Positions 48,714-59,998 of a DNA stretch of 64,000 nt are shown here, piece by piece. The position numbers and the translations under genes were made by a program. The DNA comes from Cornus controversa (lineage: Eukaryota > Streptophyta > Magnoliopsida > Cornales > Cornaceae). How positions within the stretch are numbered: position 1 is the stretch's first letter; each line of letters opens with the position of its first letter. The stretch is from assembly GCA_026545225.1 (NCBI GenBank), contig CM048845.1, positions 2,121,001 to 2,185,000 of the forward strand, in the 5' to 3' direction. The notes beneath the pieces were generated by a model. The model was not told where the DNA came from. It ran no database searches and was given only the letters and a program-made list of their open reading frames with translations.

Positions 48714-50340
48714 TTGATCATAGCAAACATGCAAGGACCATCTCATATAGAAGGTCAATCTAACAATAGGCCACCTTGGTTTGATGGAACCGACTATAGC
48801 TATTGGAAACCTAGAATGATATGGTTCCTTCAATCTATTGACTACCAAGTTTGGAAAGTTGTTCGTGATGGACCCTTAGTTCCCATGAAAACCGTAGAAG
48901 GTCTAAAAGTTTCAAAAGACTTGCATCAATATAATGACAATGACCGAATACTTGTTCAAGTCAACGCCAAAGTCGTTACAAATTTGTATTGTGCTTTAAG
49001 CAAATCCAAATTCAATAGAATTTTGACTTGTAAGTCAGCTAAAGAGATTTGGGACAAACTTGAAGTGACCTATGAAGGCACTAAGCAAGTTAGATCCACC
49101 AAAATGAGTATGTTGATTCGTGAGTATGAGCTCTTCAAGATGGAACCAAATGAAACCATTGGTGAGATGTTTACTTAATTCACTAACATTATTAATAGCT
49201 TATCTCATCTTGGTAGGAATTACTCTACTTCTGACAATGTGGAGAAAATTCTTTGGTGCCTACCCACAAGTTGGGATGCTAAGGCTACCGCTATCTCGGA
49301 AGCTAAAGATCTCGATTCATTAAGTCTTGAAGACCTGATAGGATCTTTCATGACTCATGAAATCAAGATGAAAAATCATCAAGAAAATCCCGAGCAAAAG
49401 AAGAGCATGCTTGAATCACATTTGAACTCATTTCTCTTGCAAGGTCTCTTCTTGAAAAGATGTTCTTTCCTCATGAATTTTTTGAACTTGTTAGAGATGA
49501 GAGCAAGTTCATCTTTTTCATCACTAACGTCTTTATCATCAATTCGAGAGGTCAATGAGGAAGATGATAAAGACGTTAGTGATGAAAAAGATGAACTTGC
49601 TCTCATCTCTAACAAGTTCAAAAAATTCATGAGGAAAGAACATCTTTTCAAGAAGAGACCTTGCAAGAGAAATGAGTTCAAATGTGATTCAAGCAAAAAG
49701 GAGCCATCTACTTGCTTTTATTGTGGAAAGCCGGGACATTTCAAAGCCGATTGTCCCAAGTACAAAAGAGATAAACAAAATAAGCAAAAGAAAAAGGCAA
49801 TGAAGACAACTTAGGATAATTCAAACTCAAGCGACTCGGATTGTGACAATAATGAAGTTGCCAAACTTTGTCTTATGGCAATTGAGGATGATGTAGATTC
49901 TAATCTTGAGCTTTCAATTGAGTCTTCTTATTCCTATGATGAATTGCAAGATGCTTTTGAAGATTTGCATAAAGAACTTGAAAAGGTGATCTTGAAAAAC
50001 TCTTCTATTAAACAGAAAATCTTATCTCTTTCACAAGAACTTTCTAAAGTTCAAATTGAGAACGTCTTATTGAAAAAGGAGAAAGACTCTTCTTCACTTG
50101 AACTTTCCAAAGTTCAAATAGAAAATGACTCTTTCAAGAAAGAGAGAGATATCTTTTCAAAAGAAACTTCTTCAAATGATCTTCAATTTGAAAATAAAAA
50201 TTTGAAGAAAGTTATTGATGATCAAATTGAGATTCTTGCAAAATTCACCAAGGGGAGAAAGAACTTAACTATTCTCCTTGAAAGACAAAGGGATGTTTAT
50301 GACAAAGAAGGAATTGGGTATAATCCATTTGATAAATAGC
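48714..50340 (+). pseudogene. SIRE gag (fossil)
   Basis: The N-terminal part has PPWFDGTDYSYWKPRM and the UBN2-type block (KSAKEIWDKLEVTYEGT). A zinc knuckle CFYCGKPGHFKADC follows at about 49716-49757. A lysine/glutamate-rich coiled coil with a repeated LSKVQIEN phrase lies downstream. The segment 49408-49695 is a perfect foldback. The fossil carries a few interruptions. Confidence 0.8.
49408..49695. repeat. Perfect inverted repeat, arms 133 bp, spacer 22 bp
   Basis: Left arm 49408-49540 and right arm 49563-49695 are exact reverse complements at all 133 positions, checked in ten-base blocks. The spacer is 49541-49562. Base 49407 and its partner 49696 no longer pair. The foldback lies inside the gag region, so any transcript of either strand would carry a 133-bp perfect hairpin. 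Confidence 0.95.
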
Positions 50341-50399
50341 TGGTTATGGCATAGAAGATTAGGACATGCAGCATGGACTTGATATCAAAATTGTCCAAA

Positions 50400-53035
50400 A
50401 ATGACTTGGTCAAAGGCCTCCCAAAGACTAAGGTTGCTAAGGACAAACTTGTAGTGCTTGCCAATTAGGCAAACAAATCAAGTCTTCCTTCAAAAGGAAG
50501 AAGGATATCACTACATCAAGACCCCTAGAATTGCTTCATATGGATCTCTTCGGTCCGGATAGAATAGCTAGCTTAAGAGGAAAACTTTATGCTTTTGTGA
50601 TTGTAGATGATTTCACTAGGCTTACTTGGATATTCTTTCTTGCTCATAAGAATGAGACGTATGTCATTTTCTCTAAGTTTTGTAGAAAAGTCCAAAATGA
50701 GAAAGAATACAAAATTAAGAGCATTAGAAGTGATAGAGGTAGAGAATTTGATAACCGAGACACTGAGAAATTTTGTGATGAAAATGGTTATGATCATAAT
50801 TTTTTCGCTCCTAGAACTCCTCAACAAAACGGGGTTGTTGAGAGGAAAAATAGATCCCTCTAAGAGATGGCTAGAACAATGCTCAATGAACATAAGTTGC
50901 CTAGATACTTTTGGGCCAAAGCCGTTAGCACCTCATGCTATGTTATAAATAGGGTTATCATTAGAAAAAAACTTGATAAGACCCCCTATGAGCTTTGGAA
51001 TGGTCATAAGCCAAATATAGGGTACTTCAAGGTTTTTGGGTGCAAATGTTTTGTATTGAATGACAAGGACAACTTAGAAAAATTGGATGCTAAATTCGAT
51101 GAAGGTGTCTTCCTAGGATACTCATCCAAAAGCAAAGCCTATAGAGTTTTCAACAAGAGAACATTAGTGGTAGAAGAATCAATTCATGTGATTTTTGATG
51201 AATCTCCTATACCTACCCCTAGGCAAGATTTGGATGATGAAGTGATTGAATTAGAAAAGAATATTGACGGACTTACGCTAGTCAAAAAACCAAAAGAGTC
51301 CACCATTGATGAGTCACAAGAAAACGCTTCTGAGGAGGAAAACTCTCAAAATAATCTTTATGACACTCTTCCAAAAAGTCAAAGAGTTATCCCTTATCAT
51401 CCACTTGACCAAGTTATAGGTGACCCTTCTAAAGGAGTTAGTACTAGATCCTCTCTTAGAGATATATGTGATCATTTGGCCTTTGTGTCTCAAATTGAAC
51501 CAAAGAATTTTTATGAGGCCGAAAATGATGAATCATGAATTTTAGCTATGCAAGAAGAACTAAACCAATTTGAAAGGAATCAAGTTTGGAATTTAGTTCC
51601 TAGACCCAAAGATCAAACCGTCATAGGAACCAAATGGGTCTATAGGAATAAGAAGGATGAGTCGGGAGTTATTATTAGAAATAAGGCTAGATTAGTTGCC
51701 CAAGGTTTCAACCAAGAAGAAGGATTGATTATGAGAAAACCTTTGCCCCTGTTGCTAGATTAGAAGCAATTAGGATGTTACTTGCATATGCATCCCATAA
51801 GAACTTCAAGCTATTTCAAATGGATGTAAAAAGTGCTTTCTTGAATAGCTTTATAGAAGAGGAAGTATATGTAGAACAACCACCGGGTTTTGAGAGTTAT
51901 GGTCTTCCAAACCATGTTTTTAAATTGTCTAAAGCTTTATATGGTTTGAAACAAGCTCCTAGAGCTTGGTATGAAAGATTGAGTGGTTTTTTTCTAGAGA
52001 ATAATTTTGTTAGAGGGAAAATAGACAACACTCTTTTTACAAAAATCATTGATAAGAATTTATTGATCATTCAAATTTATGTTGATGACATCATTTTTGG
52101 ATCAACAAATGAGAAGTTATGCAAAGAATTTGCCTCAAGCATGCAAAACGAATTTGAAATGAGCATGATGGGTGAACTTAACTTCTTTCTAGGATTGCAA
52201 ATTAAACAATCATTGGATGGAATATTCATTTGCTAATCTAAATATGCTAAAGATTTGCTAAAGAAATTTGGCTTGGAGGATGCCAAACATGCAAAAACTC
52301 CGATGAGTAATGCCTCTAAACTTGATAAAGACGAAAAAGGGAAAAATGTAGATATCAAGAAATATAGAGGAATGATTGGAAGTCTTTTGTATTTAACGGC
52401 AAGTAGACCGGACATTATGTTTAGTGTTTGCTTATGTGCAAGATTTTAATTATGTCCCAAAGAATCTCATTTAAGTGTCGTTAACGAATTTTCAAATATT
52501 TGAGTGGCACTATTGATTTGGGACTTTGGTTTCCTAGGAATACATCATTTGACCTCATAAGTTATTCGGATGCCGATTTTGCCGGATGCAAAGTTGATAG
52601 GAAAAGCACAAGTGGCACTTGCCACTTCCTAGGACACTCCCTTGTGTCGTGGTCAAACAAGAAACAAAATTTCGTAGCTTTGTCAACGGCGGAAGCTGAA
52701 TATGTGGCAGCCGGTAGTTGTTGTGCACAAATGCTCTATATCAAACAATAACTTGAGGATTTTGGACTTACATTTGATCACATACCCATTAGATGTGATA
52801 ATACAAGTGTTATATGTATTTCCAAAAATTCAATTCAACACTCAAGAACGAAGTACATTGAGATTAGACATCATTTTTTGAGAGATCATGTGTCTAAAAG
52901 AGATATCGAGCTTGTGTTTGTGAATATCGAGAAACAATTAGCTGATATTCTCACTAAACCTCTCCAAGAAGATCGTTTTTGCATAATTAGAAGAGAAATT
53001 GGTATGACTAGTGCTAGCGAGGTGAAAAGTTCATG
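50400..53035 (+). pseudogene. SIRE integrase, reverse transcriptase and RNase H (fossil)
   Basis: Integrase: HMDLFGPDRI, VIVDDFTRLTW, IRSDRGREF and PQQNGVVERKNR, that is the D, D and E catalytic neighbourhoods. A chromatin-side tail with GCKCFVLNDKDNLEKLDAK follows. Reverse transcriptase: [35 protein letters not shown] and the catalytic [11 protein letters not shown]. RNase H: YSDADFAGCKVDRKSTSG and STAEAEYVAAG. These words match SIRE/Maximus closely. Several interruptions. Confidence 0.85.
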
Positions 53036-53059
53036 ATTTTAGCACAAAGTTCATTCTAG

Positions 53060-53330
53060 ACACCATTAGTCGACTTATGATCTTTCATTAGTCGACTGAT
53101 AAAGGCTTTGTGACTATTTTGTTCAGAACAGTCGACTTACTCATTTTTATAAGTCGACTGATCAAAGAAAAGCTGAATGACTATTTTAATTGAATCAGTT
53201 GACTTATCACTTACCATAAGTCGACTGATCAGTTAACAAAGGTGATGTTCAAAATAATAATTTAACTTATCATTTTCCTAATTCGACTAATGCATGTGTA
53301 TATAAATACACCGTTCCTCACCAGTCGATC
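53060..53330. repeat. GTCGAC palindrome cluster between pol and env-like region
   Basis: Five exact GTCGAC sites with flanks like the LTR cluster (TTAGTCGACTTATG, ATAAGTCGACTGAT), plus altered copies (AGTTGACTTAT, AATTCGACTAAT). The same word family is found in both LTRs. Confidence 0.9.
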
Positions 53331-53447
53331 CAGTAGTCGATCTCTTCGCTTTCTTCACGACGCCTCGTCTAAATCTCTCCCATCTGAACTACCTTATTCC
53401 TCTCTCGTTAAAACTCACTGACCCTCTCATCCCTTCCATCATCTACC

Positions 53448-54667
53448 ATGCCTCCCAAAACCCTAGGAGGAAGAGCTTTTCCCAACAGAAATGTCAGTTC
53501 TGATGAAGAACACGTTGAATGGCGCCAAAAATGCCAGAATGAAGGGGAACAATCTCGCCCTTCGGAGTCATCAACTCAACTGATTCCTCCCTCTCTCTTC
53601 AGGAATGACATCAACCAAATGCGTTACAACAACAAATTTGCAAATCGCATTATGAAAAAAGGTAAAGTTGTCTCACCAATTACTTGCGCCAATTTACAGT
53701 TGAATACATTCAATTATTTTCATGCTATTGGTTGGGGAAATTTTGTCACATTGGACAAAATTCAATACCCCCGGTTGGTTCGTGTGTTCTATACTCACTT
53801 GGAAGAAGAAGAGTGCAACGAAAATACCCTTCTCTCCTTTTTTAAGGGCCGGGAAATTTGTTTGACTACCAAAGTGTTGCGAACAATTTTCCTTATTCGA
53901 GAAGGAGACTTCTAGCATTACTGCACCTATGATTAGGCCACTATTCAAAATTTCAATCCTATATAGGCCCTTCAACAAATGTGCAATGACCCTTCCATCT
54001 CAGTTGGTAACAGAATCCAGGCCAATAAGCTCACACTTGAAGCCTGTATCCTTCATACCATTATTGGGCATGACATTCTGCCAAAATCGGGAAGTCACTC
54101 CGATGTGAATTACATGGAGACATTCATTATTTGGTGTCTTCTCAATGGTAAGAAACTTGATCTTGCCCATCTTATCCTTCATCACATGAAAGAGTGCGTT
54201 TCAAGGCCCCGGTCTCGACTATACTATGCTCTACCTCTCACTAGGATATTTGAACACTTTCGAGTGAATCTTGCAAATGAGGGAATTAAAAGACCAGTTG
54301 CAAGGATAGACCGCCTTAATGACTATACTCTCAAAAGGATGCACTTTAGAATGCATCCCAATGGGTCGTGGTACAAACCAGTTGGAGAATTGCTGATAAG
54401 GAAGATGATGAGGCTGAAAATGAAGAACCAGAGGAATGTGACACTTCACCTATGATGGCACAGATTATTTCTCGCCTAGATGCTCACATAGTCATTGCTC
54501 AAAGAAATGAAGTGAAACTTGAAGCCTTGAGGGCTGATTTTGAGCAGTTTCGGGCTGATTCCAAAGAAGAGTCTACATCTTTGGGGACGAGACTCACAGC
54601 TATCCATGAGGATTTGAAGGACATCCGTCACTTCTTCTCTATTCCTCCCCACCCTTTGGACTCATGA
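53448..54667 (+). pseudogene. SIRE env-like region (fossil)
   Basis: Three open stretches downstream of RNase H. The first begins MPPKTLGGRAFPNRNVSSDE and includes YPRLVRVFYTHLEEEE and a CLTTKVLRTIFLI block. The second has a VNYMETFIIWCLLNGKKLDL block. The third is charged and probably coiled (FEQFRADSKEESTSLGTRL). The position and the FYTHL block match the env-like third gene of SIRE elements and the Athila-type piece at 12720. There is no signal peptide or clear membrane anchor. A couple of interruptions. Confidence 0.7.
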
Positions 54668-55137
54668 GATGACTACATGTTTCTTTTTGATGTTGACAAA
54701 GGGGGAAAAGATTTCATGATTGATGTAAAGCCCTTTGCTTCATTTAGATAGAATTTATGATGTAGAGCCCTTTGCTTCATTTAGATATAATTTATCTTTT
54801 GTCTTTCTATGTATTGAATATTTTCAATGGATGCTTTTGGATGATGATTATCTATATTTAGAAATGATTTGGATATTTATTTTGGTGATGATAAACATTT
54901 GCACTATCATATCGTGTTCATCATATTTTTATGAATATTATCTTTTTGGTGATACATTGTGCGAATGTTGTGATTGAATCTATTATCCTTATATCATGAT
55001 TATGAAAAATGCCTCATTTGTCTTTCCTGGGAAATATTGTGTTCATTTTGCTCATATTGGTAGGGGGAGCATCTTTGAATGCATTCTACACTCTATTTGA
55101 ACACATTAATGTTTGTCATCATCAAAAAGGGAGAGAT

Positions 55138-56337
55138 TGTTGAAATAAAGGTTAATTTAGGTAATCTTGTAAAGCTTTTTTGAATATCTTGCTAGAAACT
55201 CAAATTCTCAAAAACAAGTTTTATGACCATGTGTATATCATTCTTACATTTCATATTGGTCTTTAGCCTCTTAAGAATAGGACTTGGTCACATCGAATCA
55301 CATCTTTTAAGTCCTCGTTAGTTTAGGTTTTATTTGGATGTCAAAAACACTATTTTTCAATGTTCAGCATGTATCAGTCGACTTATGAAATCCTATCAGT
55401 CGATTTATAGAAACTATGTGTTCTTTTCATTCTCAGAGAGACAGATTAGTCGACTTATGAAAATGCATCAGTCGACTTATGCCTTGAAATTTTTTTTGAA
55501 AATTTACCTCAGTCGACTAAGCATCGTCTAACATTGATAGAACTTTTTAGTCATTTTAAGAGGAGCAACTTAGTCGACTTATAGAATCTCATTAGTCGAC
55601 TTATAGTAGTTCAAAACTCTTTCTTTGCCTTGAAAATCTCATCAGTCGACTTATGCTAAATGACCAGTCGACTTACCTTACGGGAACAGGTCTGAAACGG
55701 CTAGTTGACTGCATCTAATGTTGCCCAACCACCTCCAACAACCATATTTTTGAAATAGACGATATATATGAGCCTTCATCTGTATTTATGAACAAGAGAC
55801 ACCAAGTATACTGATCTTGATCATCATTTACTCATCTCACCTACTTAAAATAAAGATTTGAGCTTCAAACTTGAGATTCATTTATTGCTATAGTTGTGAG
55901 CTGAAACTTGAGCATTCATTCTTGGAAGATATTATTTATTGTACTCCAATCTTCCTCTCATCCATTGTAAAGGGTTGGTTTAAATCCTAGAAGATTAGGT
56001 GAAGGACTTCACTTAGCAAGAGAATGAAGGAGCTTGCAAACTTCATTGTAAAGGTTTGTTCTCCACCCGAAAGGAGAAGCCTTAGTGGATTTGGGAAAAT
56101 CTCAAGAGGGATCTTGAGTCGTGGAGTAGGAGATTCTGAATCACACTACATCTTGCATCACTCGTGTTTGATTCTCTCTAACTCTCTCTCTAATTTTTGT
56201 GCATCAATTTCATTTTCCTCATTTCACTATTGCTTTTATTTTGATTTGTTCTTGCAATTTAAATTAGAAAAAAATTGTCATTGTTTGCCGTTAACCTTAT
56301 TCACACCCCCCCCTCTAGGGTCAACTCTTGGGTAACA
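55138..56337 (+). repeat. 3' LTR of the SIRE element
   Basis: 1200 bp, starting TGTTGAAATAAAGG right after the polypurine tract and ending GGGTCAACTCTTGGGTAACA. It has eight exact GTCGAC sites between about 55377 and 55672 and one altered by a single change (GTCGAT). Confidence 0.9.
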
Positions 56338-56342
56338 CGCTT

Positions 56343-56700
56343 AAATCTAAAAGTACAACCAATTAATTCTTATCATATTTACTCAACGCCATGCTAAATA
56401 ATTTCATAATTAACTTGTAATATCATTCCATAATTAGCATGTAATTCTAAACACGTAAGCACATAAACATGATCCACATAACAAGTCAACATTTCCAAAC
56501 CCAAGCACAAATCTCATGTACGCATATGGTTTAACCCTAACCCATCATCCAAAGGTATTCAAACTTGGTTGCTCTGATACCAAGTTGTCACGCTCCAAAA
56601 TTCAAGCACCAAAAATCCCTATCTATGTACTTTTTATTCATTTCAATAGTTACAAGACTCATAACCCCTGAGTTGCCCATTATAAATAATTGTTAGGTAT
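56343..56700 (-). mobile_element. Gypsy fossil, leader, primer site and 5' LTR start, right of the SIRE insertion
   Basis: Complement of 56571-56582 reads TGGTATCAGAGC, a methionine-tRNA primer site. The LTR edge TGTCACGCTCC begins at 56586, like the TGTCACGCC edge of Tekay-2. It belongs with the gag fragment at 46560-46926. The LTR cannot be followed beyond about 56700. Confidence 0.65.
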
Positions 56701-57387
56701 ATTGATTAACAAATTTTCAGGTAAGCATATGATGATTATCTTTAGTATCAAGACCAAGGAATCAGAGAAGATCCCTCCAATCCACAACGTTCTTCTAATG
56801 GAGGTTCTCTCTATTTATGAATATTGATGATTAACAAATATATAGGTGATACTAGAATATCCTCATTAGCACAACGAAGAATATAGAGTGAAGGAGACCA
56901 ATATTTTTACAAAAAAAAAAAGTTTATTCTTGAATGAATTTTTTTAGGCCATGATATTTCTGCAGATTTGTTTGGAGAAGGTGACTTCTTTTTTTCATTT
57001 TATTTATTTGAATTTGAATGTTCTTCCTTTTTTTCATTTAACTTTTGTGAGATTGATAGGAATTAATATTTCATCTGTCGATTTTTTAATTTAATTTACC
57101 GGTGACTTCATTTGAAGTTTGAAAATATGCATGCAAAGACAATGGTTAAGGTCAATAGTTGAATAAATTTATACATATATACAGTTGCATATGGTTATAA
57201 GGACAATAATACTTGAATATATATAGAAACACACACACTTATAGAAAGGGGCACATCATCTTTTCTTAGTTCCGAAGAAAATTTACAAGTTTAATATATA
57301 TTGATGTTTATTGGATTTATCTAAAGAAATTATTTTGATGTGTATTGGACATAATAACTTTTGCTTCTTACAATATAATAATATTAT

Positions 57388-57788
57388 GGGTAAATTACTT
57401 TAACCTCTCCTGAGATTTTGTTTAATTACCCTCGGATTAAAGTTTTTTAAATATGGTGGTTAACCTCCCCTAAGGTTTGGTTGACTTAACTTCGGGTACC
57501 CCTGCCGTTAATTGACAGTCAGCTCCTTTAAAGTCAATTAACAAAAAAAAATCAAAATGACAAAACTCCCCTCAGTCAAATATAACATGTTAATCTCAGT
57601 CAAAGGATTAGAAATTGAGGTTATGTTGCACAAAGCATTATAACTTGAGGGTACTTTTGTAATTGTATATTAGATGTAATTTTATTTAACGGATCGTTAG
57701 TTTGATAGGGGTGTCAGAGTAATTTTGCAAAAATTTTAATTTTATGGTAATTAAGTCAAACCTTAGGGGTGGTCAGAGTAATTTACCC
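57388..57788. mobile_element. Mutator-like MITE
   Basis: 401 bp. The left end GGGTAAATTACTTTAACC and reversed right end GGGTAAATTACTCTGACC are near-identical. Inside lies AACCTCCCCTAAGGTTTGG. Flanks form a 9-bp target duplication TAATATTAT/TCATATTAT (57379-57387 and 57789-57797, one mismatch), as expected for Mutator-type elements. Absent from copy A of the duplication. Confidence 0.75.
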
Positions 57789-58223
57789 TCATATTATTTG
57801 AATGAAACCTCCTACACAAAGTGAATAGGGGTGAGCGAACACCTTTAAATAGATTGGAGAAAATGTGCATCGGTAGGTCTTTTTGTTCTTGACAAGGTCA
57901 TTCAAATTTGTTGATAGTAATTAATTTGTTGAACAATTCTTCACTTTTTATTTCAAGGCCAAGTGCACATGGAATACATCTCTACTTCAATTGTCCTTCA
58001 ACCTTGCCCCAAAAAAGTTTTTGACATCCATTAATACAAGTTCAACTTATAATTAGAAACCTTCAAACTTTGAACTAAGAGAAATTATTTTTTTATATTG
58101 TTTAAAAGTTATCTATATATTGTATAAATATATACACACACACACACACACACTATCATATATTTTACTTAAATTAAAAAAAATTCATAATTTTATGAAA
58201 GTTTAATCATGTGCATAACATGT

Positions 58224-59145
58224 GTCTTTTTTCTAGTAATATCTATGTTGAACGCCTCAGGCTTATTATTGCGACTCCATGTCCAATTGCTGCAGACTTC
58301 AAGCTACCGTTACAATCTTCGCAGAAGGGTAACTGAAAGAACACAAACACTTCGTGAATATTCTGTTTCCTTTGTAGTACGATTGTCTTCTCCTTCTTCA
58401 CGAATAGAAAGTTGAGAGGAAACCAAACAATCCAGTGATTTGATCAGTAAAAAATCTCTAAAGCAATCTTCGAATAGCTGATCAAATAGCATCATCCTAA
58501 ATCACTCAGTGAATATGTGTGTGCTCTCAAAGAAAAATAAATATAAAATTAATGAAGATTTTTTTGTCCCAATACTTCTCAAAAGCTCTCTCCTTCTAAA
58601 ACAACATTTTTCAGAAAGCGTAAGATTAGAATAAACACAAGATAGTATTTATATATAATAAAACCCTAAGTTTTCTTGAAAAACAAGTTTAAAAACACTT
58701 TAACACATTTTCCAAAGTCTCAAAAAATTTTAGAAACCAATTTGAATCAAAATAGGACTTATCAACAAAGTTAGACCGATTCAAAATCATGTTAACTAAG
58801 TTGGACTGGTTGTGGGAACAAGTGGACCGGTCCACTATGATCAAATTTCAATTTTTGAGAAACCGAGATATGTTGGACCGGTCCATGGAACAAGTGAACC
58901 GGTCCAACTTTGAAAACTATGAAAAATAGTTAAAACCCTAGTTTTCAAAATCAAACTTAAAAATATAAAGTGCAAATTATCCTCACACAATTACCTTAAC
59001 TATATGATCGAGGTTCTCACTTCAATGATGTCCATGCACTTGTTCTTCAACTCAATGATCGATTACAAAGAATTGAATGAAAAATTACAACTCGATCAAC
59101 TTAGTTTTGACACCGAAATTTATCAATTACAAATATATGTCACAC
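58224..59145 (-). repeat. Copia-type LTR fragment with ACCGGT words (copy B)
   Basis: From ATGTTGAACGCCTCAGG to ATTACAAATATATGTCACACA it follows the LTR order of the gag-only element (GATTGTCTTC, CAATCCAGTGATTTGAT, CAAGTTTAAAAACACTTT, CCATGCACTTG). ACCGGT is exact near 58826, 58877 and 58900, with altered copies near 58785 and 58805. No internal region adjoins it. Confidence 0.7.
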
Positions 59146-59241
59146 AAATTTTTTTTAAAACCATTGAGCTCAACTCAAAATTTAAAAACTAATAGGGTAA
59201 AAATAAAAAATAGACTTAAAAGCCCAACAACAACATAAGAG

Positions 59242-59718
59242 TAGGGCTGCAGATGAACCGAGCTGAGCTTGAGTCTAGTTGGGCTTGGCTTATTCATTTG
59301 TGGGCTCAACTATATCATGACGAGCTCGAAAAGCTGAGCTCAAGTTCAACTCATTTTGTAAAGCTTGGGCTTGACTCATTTAATAACAAAAATCGTTCGA
59401 CTTCGATTTGAGCTAGTGTTTAAGATCGTTTTTACTTGTTCATGAAATTATACTAGTCTACACAAGCCTATGTTTATAAACATGTTAATGAGCATAAGTT
59501 TATGAACCTATATAAATTATGTTTATGAACGTGTTCACGAGCTCTATACGAGCCTACACGAACTTATGTGAACGAGTCGAGCCCAATAGTATTCAGAATC
59601 GTCTCGTTTACTAAACGAGCCTAAAAATCAAGTTCAAGCTCGACTCGTTTGCTTAATGAATGAGTCCAAGCATCCTTATACGAATTGAGCCCAACAGTTC
59701 GGTTCATTTGCTACCTTA
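59242..59718. mobile_element. hAT-like MITE, GAGCTCG-rich
   Basis: 477 bp between perfect 8-bp target duplications CATAAGAG (59234-59241 and 59719-59726). Ends TAGGGCTGCAGATGAACCGAGC and, reversed, TAAGGTAGCAAATGAACCGAAC. It is rich in AGCTCGA/CGAGCC words. The left end of the same insertion is also present in copy A (from 42099), so it predates the duplication. Confidence 0.85.
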
Positions 59719-59914
59719 CATAAGAGTATTCATATATTTGTTCATTCTTTTGTCTCAAGCTTTGTTTTTCCTTCTTGTATCAAAATGTAAGCCACATGAA
59801 CGATGGAAAGCAAAAAGAAAAAGAAGAGGAAGAAGAATATAATAAAAAGTGAAGACTTCTCCTATAATGTATATGGTATTATTGAGAAACTAAAAGAAGT
59901 TTTTTTTTTGTATG

Positions 59915-59998
59915 CATATTACTGGCGTGTTTGTGTTCTATTTTTAAAAAATTTATCGCCGTATTCATATCGTGTCATACACATATCCCCGCTTCTTA
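59915..59998. mobile_element. hAT-like MITE end fragment (GGACACTT family)
   Basis: Reads TATCGCCGTATTCATATCGTGTCATACACA and ends CCCCGCTTCTTAAG (given here in pieces; the longest shared words are CGCCGTAT, CGTGTCATAC and GCTTCTTA). It resembles the right end of the element at 37068-37586. No left end was found. Confidence 0.5.

Larger units (their letters stand above)
46932..56337 (+). mobile_element. SIRE/Maximus-lineage Ty1/copia element with env-like region
   Basis: 9.4-kb plus-strand element flanked by a perfect 5-bp target duplication CGCTT (46927-46931 and 56338-56342). Order: left LTR 46932-48664, primer-binding site TGGTATCAGAGC (48667-48678), gag (about 48714-50340), integrase (about 50400-51500), reverse transcriptase (about 51540-52450), RNase H (about 52500-53035), a non-coding spacer with GTCGAC words, env-like region (about 53448-54665), polypurine tract (about 55125-55137) and right LTR 55138-56337. 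All parts are present, but the coding region is broken in roughly half a dozen or more places. A 133-bp perfect inverted repeat lies within gag. LTRs differ at about 7 of 165 hand-compared positions plus indels, which makes this one of the younger insertions here. It sits inside a gypsy fossil. Confidence 0.9.
56819..59310. repeat. Local duplication, copy B
   Basis: Colinear with 30318-32230 plus 41892-42180, in the same orientation. It contains its own insertion (57388-57788) not present in copy A and lacks copy A's Helitron, foldback and Tekay-2. The shared order of plain DNA, copia LTR fragment and TAGGGCTGCA-type MITE argues for duplication of a composite segment rather than two independent transposon copies. 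Confidence 0.8.

Noticed and set aside
49379-49696. A 105-codon minus-strand frame with the same N-terminal wording as part of the plus-strand gag frame
   Set aside because: It is the mirror image produced by the perfect inverted repeat, not a separate gene.
53448-54667. Possible host gene downstream of the SIRE pol
   Set aside because: It lies between RNase H and the polypurine tract of a bounded element and has the env-like layout of that lineage.
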